NCBI GenBank assembly: GCA_017743605.1
Contig: JAGHYO010000016.1
Location: 1-18,960 of the forward strand
From: Thermoflexus sp.
GTDB lineage: Bacteria; Chloroflexota; Anaerolineae; Thermoflexales; Thermoflexaceae
Direction: 5' to 3'
Length of the DNA stretch: 18,960 nt
Positions within the stretch are counted from its first letter, which is position 1, and each line of letters begins with the position of its first letter. The position numbers were made by a program, and so were the translations under genes. The notes beneath the pieces were generated by a model. It saw only the letters and a program-made list of their open reading frames with translations. It did no database searches and was not told the origin of the DNA. Below, piece after piece: positions 13,917 to 18,960 of the stretch.

Positions 13917-13939
13917 GGGCGAAGGCATTGCCTTCGCCC
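13917..13939. repeat. Perfect 10-bp intergenic hairpin
   Basis: GGGCGAAGGC (13917-13926) and GCCTTCGCCC (13930-13939) are separated by only ATT. It lies between the mrp terminator and the convergent small membrane-protein gene. No T-run follows on either strand, so it looks more like a dispersed REP-type palindrome than a terminator. No second copy is in this window. Confidence 0.6.
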
Positions 13940-14009
13940 GCTTAGCCTGACAAAATCGAGGCGCGCCCGCGCGCTCGGCAGGCTACTCCCGCAGCCAGGG
14001 CCCTTTGTT

Positions 14010-14354
14010 CTAAAGCACGGCATAGGTGTTCAGGAGGGCAACTCCTGCCCACAGGAGGATCACCGGGCACGCGGCAGCCAGGGCTCCCACGGTAGAGAAG
14101 GACTGGAGGGCCTTGCTCCCCGAAATCCCAGAGATCCCCACGAACAGCAACAGGCAACCATCCAAACGCCAAGCTGAGGGCCAGGTTATAGCCCACCCCC
14201 ATAGGGCGTGCCGTTGGGCCAGCGGATGGAGATCCGAGACGAAGAACGCCGCCAGCCCCACCAACCAGATCCACCAGGGCAGGATGGCCAGAAGCTGATC
14301 CCGCCGGGGAAGGAAAGTCGGGGAGGACGCGCCAGACATTGGTTCGTTGGACAT
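14010..14354 (-). CDS. Small hypothetical membrane protein
   Basis: A 114-residue protein I do not recognise. A 20-residue hydrophilic N-terminus is followed by a likely membrane helix (AILPWWIWLVGLAAFFV). A weaker hydrophobic segment follows (GCLLLFVGISGISG), then a long C-terminal hydrophobic stretch (VGALAAACPVILLWAGVALL), giving two or three passes. ATG 14354 has GGAGG 7 nt upstream, which supports a real gene. The part around 14150-14250 reads less well, and an alternative frame there also looks hydrophobic, so a frameshift or divergent pseudogene is possible. It stands alone in a sparse region. Confidence 0.55.
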   Translation of the reverse strand: MSNEPMSGASSPTFLPRRDQLLAILPWWIWLVGLAAFFVSDLHPLAQRHALWGWAITWPSAWRLDGCLLLFVGISGISGSKALQSFSTVGALAAACPVILLWAGVALLNTYAVL

Positions 14355-14690
14355 AGGGAGCCTCCATAAGAGCGCAATGGACATGCCTGAAACCACGCTG
14401 CCCATGCACCCCGGAGGAGGTGGGAGAGCCAGGTCTGTCCCCGGATCGCATAAAGGCGCTCAGCCGCGTCGCCCTCGACTTCCTCTTGGAAATGGCGAAG
14501 GCATACGGTTCCGGGCTCAGCCCCCTCGGGGCCGCCGCTATGATCGGTCAACCCGATGGCCATCGCTGTTGTCCGCTGTGGATACCGTCGACCCTGGCAA
14601 ACCCGGCGCACCCAACGGGGCCGCCCACGTTTGCTCCTGTTGCGGACCACACAAGCGGCTCCGCAGCGAGGGCGAGGGGATCATAGGGGG
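14355..14690. other. Stretch of about 335 bp without a convincing gene
   Basis: Two overlapping open frames run through it: + strand 14420-14686 (88 codons) and a - strand frame from an ATG near 14560 that runs into the membrane-protein gene in another frame. The - strand frame contains a protein-like segment (LRHFQEEVEGDAAERLYAI) but has no ribosome site and no family I recognise. The + frame has a plausible helix (IKALSRVALDFLLEMAKAYG), then loses protein-like character. Either may be a gene remnant. Part of the stretch should hold the promoter of the membrane-protein gene, but no good hexamer pair is seen. Confidence 0.35.
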
Positions 14691-16052
14691 TCAGCTCTCC
14701 CCTAACGCCTCCCTCGGAGCGATCGAGGTGTTCGCCAGGGCCTCCAGGCCCGGGCTGAGGCGCACCGGATAGCGAGGGGCCTCCCGCAGGGCCTTGTAAG
14801 GCTCTGGCAGCCGCCCGAACGCCTCCTGAAACCGCTCCCGCAGCTCGGTTAGGGTCGGATGGGGACGAAGCAGACGCCCTTCTTCCATCACTTTCTCCAG
14901 CAGCGGTGCCCCCCCTTCGATCCGCTCCTCCCGCAGCGACAGCACGTCCTCTCGCATCTGCCCCTTCTCATCATGGAACCGAAACACCTGCTTCGGGCCG
15001 GGGAGGGACGCCTTGCCTGGGCTCAATTTGCGGGCCGGACGGCCCTCATAGGCCACCAGCTTGTAGGCCATGTCTAGCCACGGCCAGTCCTCCGAAACTC
15101 CCATCCGGGTTCCCACCCCGAAGGCGTCGATGGGCGCGCCGGCCCGCGCCAGCTCCTCCATGCGGCATTCATCCAGCCCCCCGCTGGCCAGGATCTGCGC
15201 CTCGGGGAGCCCTGCCTCGTCCAGGATGCGGCGCACCTCCCAGCTGAGCGTGAGCAGGTCCCCGCTGTCCAGGCGCACCCCGATCAAGCGGCGGCCCCGC
15301 TCCCGCAACTCCTGTCCCACCCGGGCGGCCCGGCGGGCCCCCTCCAGCGTGTCATATGTGTCGATGAGGAAGATTGCCCTCTCTGGGAAGGTCTCCGCGA
15401 AGGCCCGGAAGGCCTCTTCTTCCTCCGAGAAGGCCATGATGAACGAGTGGGCCATGGTCCCCGTGATAGGGATCCCGTAGACCTTGCCCGCTAGGACGTT
15501 GCTGGTGGCCTGGAAGCCCACCAGATAGGAGCAGCGGGCGACCTTCAGCCCGGCGTCCACCCCATGCGTCCGCCGCAGAGCGAAATCCACCACCCCTCGC
15601 CCCCGGGCGGCCACAAGGCAGCGGGCGGCCTTGGTGGCGATCATTGTCTGTAGGTGCGCCTGATTGATCACATAGGTCTCCGCGATCTGGGCCTGGATGA
15701 TGGGCGCCGTGATCTCCAAGATGGGTTCCTGGGCGAACACCAGCGTCCCCTCTGGGACCGCCCACACCTCCCCGGTGAAGCGGAGGCCTGCGAGATAATC
15801 CAGGAAGGGGCGGTAGAAAATGCCGGTGGACTCCAGATACTCCAGGGCCTCCGGGGGGAAGCGGAAATCTTCCAGGAACCGGAGCACGTCCTCCAGGCCG
15901 GCTGCCACCAGAAAGCCTCGCTCCGGCGGGAGATCCCGCACGAACAGGCTGAAAGTGGCCTGGCCGGTGACCCCGTGGGCCCAGTAGGCCTGGGCCATGG
16001 TCAGCTCATACAGATCCGTGACCAGGATCCGATCTTCCGGGCGCAGCATCAT
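14691..16052 (-). CDS. pncB: Nicotinate phosphoribosyltransferase
   Basis: Converts nicotinate and PRPP to nicotinate mononucleotide with ATP hydrolysis, the entry step of NAD salvage (Preiss-Handler pathway). The 453-residue product shows DLYELTMAQAYW at the N-terminus, FVRDLPPERGFLVAAGLEDV, and FALRRTHGVDAGLKVARCSYL. It also has GTMAHSFIMAF with the phosphorylatable His, then IDTYDTLEGARRA and GVRLDSGDL. Two adjacent ATG codons (16052 and 16049) can start it, with a modest GAGAG ribosome site; longer readings in this frame are shadows of serA. It follows serA by 32 bp and is likely in the same operon. The length agrees with the family. Confidence 0.96.
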   Translation of the reverse strand: MMLRPEDRILVTDLYELTMAQAYWAHGVTGQATFSLFVRDLPPERGFLVAAGLEDVLRFLEDFRFPPEALEYLESTGIFYRPFLDYLAGLRFTGEVWAVPEGTLVFAQEPILEITAPIIQAQIAETYVINQAHLQTMIATKAARCLVAARGRGVVDFALRRTHGVDAGLKVARCSYLVGFQATSNVLAGKVYGIPITGTMAHSFIMAFSEEEEAFRAFAETFPERAIFLIDTYDTLEGARRAARVGQELRERGRRLIGVRLDSGDLLTLSWEVRRILDEAGLPEAQILASGGLDECRMEELARAGAPIDAFGVGTRMGVSEDWPWLDMAYKLVAYEGRPARKLSPGKASLPGPKQVFRFHDEKGQMREDVLSLREERIEGGAPLLEKVMEEGRLLRPHPTLTELRERFQEAFGRLPEPYKALREAPRYPVRLSPGLEALANTSIAPREALGES

Positions 16053-16084
16053 AGGTCTCTCGCGCGAAGGATCGCGTGGGATCG

Positions 16085-17698
16085 TTACCGGACCACCGCG
16101 TTTTCCGGCAGGAAGGCCTGGCGCACGTCCTCGATCTCCGGCATCCGGCGCAGGGCCTCGAGGACGGCCTTCGGGGCCGGGCTGTCCAGATTGATGAAAG
16201 AAAGGGCCGTCCCGCCCGGGCGATCCCGCCCTAGGCGCCACTCGGCGATATTGATCCCGTGCTGGCCTAGGAGGGTTCCTACCCGGCCGATCACCCCAGG
16301 CACATCGCGGCTGCGCATGACCAGGAGTGCCCCTCGGGGCAGCGCCTCCATCGGGAAGGCATCCACCTGGACGATGCGGGGCTCCCCAGCGAACAGGGCG
16401 CCGACGATCAGCTGCGTCTCTTTGGTGGAGAGGACCCGGCAGGCGATGGCCTGGGCGTAGGCTCCCAGGATCGGCTGGGGGGCCTCCACGATGCGGATGC
16501 CCTGCTCCTGGGCCCGCACGGGGGCGTTCACGAAGGTCACGGCGTCTCCCAGGATAGGGGTGAGCAGCCCTTTCAGCAACGCCACTCCCAGCGGCCGGAT
16601 CACCGGGCGCAGCTCCTCCCCCCGCACATCGATCTCTACCTGATAGATGCGCCCCTGCACGATCTGCATGTGCAGGCTCCCCAGCACCTCCGCCAAGCGC
16701 ATATAGGGGGCCAGGGCGCGATAGTCGGCTCCCTCTGGGAAGGGAAGGTTCACCACGTTGCGGAAATCCCGTCCCCGCAGGGCATCCAGCACCTGCTGGG
16801 CGATCTGCCAGCTGATCAGGCGCTGGGCCTCCCGGGTGCTGCCCCCTAGGTGGGGCACGGCCAGCACCCGTTCATGGGTAATCAGCGCATGCAGGATCGG
16901 CGCGCGCGGCGGCTCCTCGCTGAAGGTGTCCAAGGCCGCCCCGGCGACGCGACCGGCGTTTAGGGCCTCTAAGAGCGCCTCCTCATCGATCACCGCCCCC
17001 CGGGCGGTGTTCACCAGATAGATCCCGGGCTTCATTTTCTCGAAGGCCGCCCGGTTGAGCATGCGGTAGGTCTCCCGGGTGAGGGGGACATGAAGGCTCA
17101 GGATATCGGACCGGGCGTAGAGCTCGTCCAGATCGGGCACTAGCTCGATCTGCAGGGCCAGGGCCCGTTCCTCAGGGATGTAGGGATCGAAGGCGATCAC
17201 GTGCATCTCGAAGGCGCGGGCCCGGCGGGCCACCTCCGTCCCGATCCGTCCCAGCCCCAGCAGTCCCATGGTCTTGCCCGCCAGCTGGACTCCGAGGAAG
17301 CGCTCCCGCTCCCATTGCCCTTCCTGCAGGGAGAGCCAGGCTGGGGGGATCTTCCGCAGGAGGGCGAGCAGCAGTGCAAAGGTGTGTTCCGCGACGGCCA
17401 CCGTGCTGGCTGCGGGCGTGTTCATCACCAGAATCCCCCGCTGCGTGGCCGCCTCCAGGTCGATGTTGTCCACGCCGATGCCCGCCCGGGCGATCACCCG
17501 AAGCCGCTCCGCCGCCTCCAGCACCTTCGCATCCAGCCGGACCCCGCTGCGCACGATCAGCGCGTCGCAGGTCCGGACCAGCTCCCGCAGCGTTTCCGAC
17601 GAGGGCCGTCGGGCCTCCACCACCTCCACCTCGGGGTCCCCGCGCAGCAGGGCCAGTCCTTCCTCGTCCAGTAGGTCCGTCAATGCGATGCGCCACAC
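16085..17698 (-). CDS. serA: D-3-phosphoglycerate dehydrogenase, long ACT-domain form
   Basis: First enzyme of serine biosynthesis, oxidising 3-phosphoglycerate to 3-phosphohydroxypyruvate with NAD+. The 537-residue product has the catalytic/NAD core with VIARAGIGVDNID, the Rossmann motif GLGRIG (about 147-152), the catalytic Arg in NTARGAV (about 233), the Glu in FSEEPP and the His in PHLGGST (about 281). A long intervening (allosteric substrate-binding) domain follows, then a C-terminal ACT domain (RSRDVPGVIGRVGTLLGQHGIN) that usually mediates serine feedback. It begins with GTG 17698 (reading VWRIALTDLL), with GGAGG 11 nt upstream. It is 16 bp downstream of the aminotransferase gene, in one operon. 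Confidence 0.96.
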   Translation of the reverse strand: MWRIALTDLLDEEGLALLRGDPEVEVVEARRPSSETLRELVRTCDALIVRSGVRLDAKVLEAAERLRVIARAGIGVDNIDLEAATQRGILVMNTPAASTVAVAEHTFALLLALLRKIPPAWLSLQEGQWERERFLGVQLAGKTMGLLGLGRIGTEVARRARAFEMHVIAFDPYIPEERALALQIELVPDLDELYARSDILSLHVPLTRETYRMLNRAAFEKMKPGIYLVNTARGAVIDEEALLEALNAGRVAGAALDTFSEEPPRAPILHALITHERVLAVPHLGGSTREAQRLISWQIAQQVLDALRGRDFRNVVNLPFPEGADYRALAPYMRLAEVLGSLHMQIVQGRIYQVEIDVRGEELRPVIRPLGVALLKGLLTPILGDAVTFVNAPVRAQEQGIRIVEAPQPILGAYAQAIACRVLSTKETQLIVGALFAGEPRIVQVDAFPMEALPRGALLVMRSRDVPGVIGRVGTLLGQHGINIAEWRLGRDRPGGTALSFINLDSPAPKAVLEALRRMPEIEDVRQAFLPENAVVR

Positions 17699-17714
17699 GA
17701 TCTGGCATCCCTCC

Positions 17715-18812
17715 TCATCCTGCTGAGCCTTCTGTGCTCCCTTCGAGCCACTCGTCGATATCTGCCAGCAGCGCCTCAATGTGATGCGGCTGGATCTCCC
17801 CCATATGGGCGATGCGGAAGGTCTTCCCCTTCAGCGGGCCGTAGCCGGAGGAGATCACCTTGCCCCGCCGACGCAGGAATTCGTTCAGGGCGCTCACCTC
17901 GATCCCTCGCGTGTTGAACACGCAGGTCAGCGTCCAGGATCGGTAGCCGTCCTCGGCGAACAGGGCGAACCGCTTCGAGGCCCAGGCCTGCACCCGCTCG
18001 GCCATGCGGCGGTGGCGCTCCCAGCGGGCCTCCAGGCCTTCCTCCAGGATGCGATGGAACTGCCGGTCGGCGGCGAAGAGCAGGGAGATGGCAGGCGTGG
18101 CCGGCGTCTCCCCCCGTTCCGCATAGCGCGCCATGGTGAGCAGGTCGAAGTAGTAGCCCCGATGGGGCACCTCCTTTGCCTTCTCCATCGCCCGCTCCGA
18201 CACGGCGCAGAAGGCCAGCCCCGGGGGCAGCGCCAGGCACTTCTGAGAGGAGGCGAGGACGAAATCCAGGCCCCAGGCGTCGGTCTCCAGGGGCGCGCCC
18301 CCCAGTGAGGAGACCGCATCCACCAGGATCAGCACGTCCGGGAAGGCCTGGCGCACCGCCGCGGCGATCTCCGCCAAGGGGTTCATCACCCCTGTGGAGG
18401 TCTCGTTGTGCACGACAGTGATGGCCTCAATATCCGGATGGGCGGCGACGGCCTCCACGACCTGCTCGGGCCGGATGGCCTGCCCCCAGGCCACGGAGAG
18501 AGCGGCCGCTTCTTTCCCGTTGGCCAGTGCCACCTGATGCCAGCGCTCCCCGAAGGCGCCGTTGATCAGGCAGAGGACCTTCTGGCGCACCAGGTTGCGG
18601 ATCGCAGCCTCCCACAGGCCGGTGCCGGAGGCGGCCACGAAGAACACCCGCCCGCGCGTGCGAAAGATCGCCTGCAAGCGCGGGATCAGCCGCTCGAACA
18701 GGGCGGTGAACTCCCGGCCGCGGTGGCCGATCATCGGCCGGGCCTGCGCCTGGGCGATCTCCTCCGGGACATACGTCGGACCAGGGATGAAAAGCATCGG
18801 TGCCTCTTCCAT
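17715..18812 (-). CDS. Class V aminotransferase (serine-pyruvate/alanine-glyoxylate type), probable phosphoserine aminotransferase role
   Basis: A 365-residue PLP-dependent class V aminotransferase of the serine-pyruvate/alanine-glyoxylate group. Motifs are FIPGPTYVPEEI, HRGREFTALFERL, VVHNETSTGVMNPL, LVDAVSSLGGAPL and the PLP-binding Lys in SSQKCLALPPG (about residue 191). Lying directly before serA, it probably supplies the second step of serine synthesis, transamination of phosphohydroxypyruvate, as proposed for similar pairs in organisms without a classical SerC. The alternative is glyoxylate transamination. ATG 18812 is preceded by AAAGGAGACGG. No clear promoter could be picked in the 148 bp upstream that fall in the window. 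Confidence 0.9.
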   Translation of the reverse strand: MEEAPMLFIPGPTYVPEEIAQAQARPMIGHRGREFTALFERLIPRLQAIFRTRGRVFFVAASGTGLWEAAIRNLVRQKVLCLINGAFGERWHQVALANGKEAAALSVAWGQAIRPEQVVEAVAAHPDIEAITVVHNETSTGVMNPLAEIAAAVRQAFPDVLILVDAVSSLGGAPLETDAWGLDFVLASSQKCLALPPGLAFCAVSERAMEKAKEVPHRGYYFDLLTMARYAERGETPATPAISLLFAADRQFHRILEEGLEARWERHRRMAERVQAWASKRFALFAEDGYRSWTLTCVFNTRGIEVSALNEFLRRRGKVISSGYGPLKGKTFRIAHMGEIQPHHIEALLADIDEWLEGSTEGSAG

Positions 18813-18835
18813 CAGATCCGTCTCCTTTGCTTCCG

Positions 18836-18858
18836 GTAGGAGGGGCTTTCGCCCCGAA
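18836..18858 (+). repeat. REP-like palindrome, copy 1
   Basis: GTAGGA is followed by a 5-bp stem GGGGC / GCCCC with a TTTC loop, then GA. It lies about 24 bp upstream of the aminotransferase start. It matches copy 2 at the right edge in inverted orientation, with a paired change in the stem. Confidence 0.65.
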
Positions 18859-18937
18859 CATCCGTCTTCGATGAGGCGATGATTACAGTAAAGGCTGCTC
18901 CGGCAACCCCGAGCCCCTGGCTCTCGATCACGTAAGG

Positions 18938-18959
18938 TCGCGGCTGAAGCCGCTCCTAC
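18938..18959 (-). repeat. REP-like palindrome, copy 2 (inverted)
   Basis: Read on the - strand: GTAGGA, the stem GCGGC / GCCGC with a TTCA loop, then GA. It shares GTAGGAGnGGCTT and GCCnCGA with copy 1, and the variable stem base is compensated on the other arm. The window ends one base later, so more copies may lie beyond. Confidence 0.65.
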
Positions 18960-18960
18960 G

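Noticed and set aside
13917..13939. Intrinsic terminator for the small membrane gene
   Set aside because: Perfect stem but no T-run on either strand and only a 3-nt loop; more like a dispersed palindrome.
1..18960. CRISPR array, tRNA/rRNA genes, insertion sequence or prophage
   Set aside because: No regularly spaced repeats, no recognisable cloverleaf or rRNA sequence, and no transposase or integrase motifs on either strand.

Overview
The window is GC-rich, mostly coding, and looks like one chromosomal segment of a thermophilic Chloroflexota bacterium (Anaerolineae/Thermoflexus-like). That placement is inferred from the gene set (fused NuoCD, Rex, long-form SerA beside a class V aminotransferase, MreB beside the atp genes) and from protein style. 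No 16S rRNA or other phylogenetic marker is present, so the phylum is a moderate-confidence guess. I saw no rRNA, tRNA, CRISPR array, prophage or intact transposase.

Layout, left to right. (1) 1-3332, + strand: the 3' part of atpD (F1 beta), a nucleotidyltransferase gene wedged in with ATGA overlaps on both sides, atpC (F1 epsilon), a 10-bp-stem hairpin, and mreB. (2) 3365-6823, - strand: icd (NADP-isocitrate dehydrogenase), a MOSC-domain protein, the NADH-sensing repressor rex, then a two-gene MNT nucleotidyltransferase/HEPN module whose genes overlap by 4 bp. (3) 6824-8469: a divergent promoter region with a perfect-consensus sigma70-type promoter driving an aldehyde dehydrogenase. (4) 8603-13830, + strand: iscX, nuoB, nuoCD (fused), nuoI, a fused MNT-HEPN protein, mrp/apbC, and a strong Rho-independent terminator. 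(5) 13831-14690: a sparse region with hairpins, one small membrane-protein gene on the - strand and about 335 bp without a convincing gene. (6) 14691-18812, - strand: a class V aminotransferase, serA and pncB. (7) The right edge carries two inverted, covarying REP-like palindromes.

How the parts work together. The window centres on energy and redox metabolism: ATP synthase, complex I, NADPH production by Icd, NAD(H) sensing by Rex, and NAD salvage by PncB. The iscX-nuoB-nuoCD-nuoI-mrp unit encodes the complex I subunits that form the quinone-reducing (Q) module. They are flanked by two Fe-S assembly proteins, one of which (Mrp) is a homologue of the eukaryotic complex I assembly factor Ind1/NUBPL. 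A good match to the Rex operator (11 of 14 specified bases) sits on the iscX start codon, which suggests that the Rex encoded 4 kb away controls this operon.

The most unusual feature is that three unrelated-looking nucleotidyltransferase genes (two with HEPN partners, one of these fused) sit inside or are attached to the atp, rex and nuo/mrp transcription units. Their function cannot be read from sequence, but their placement and tight translational coupling deserve attention.
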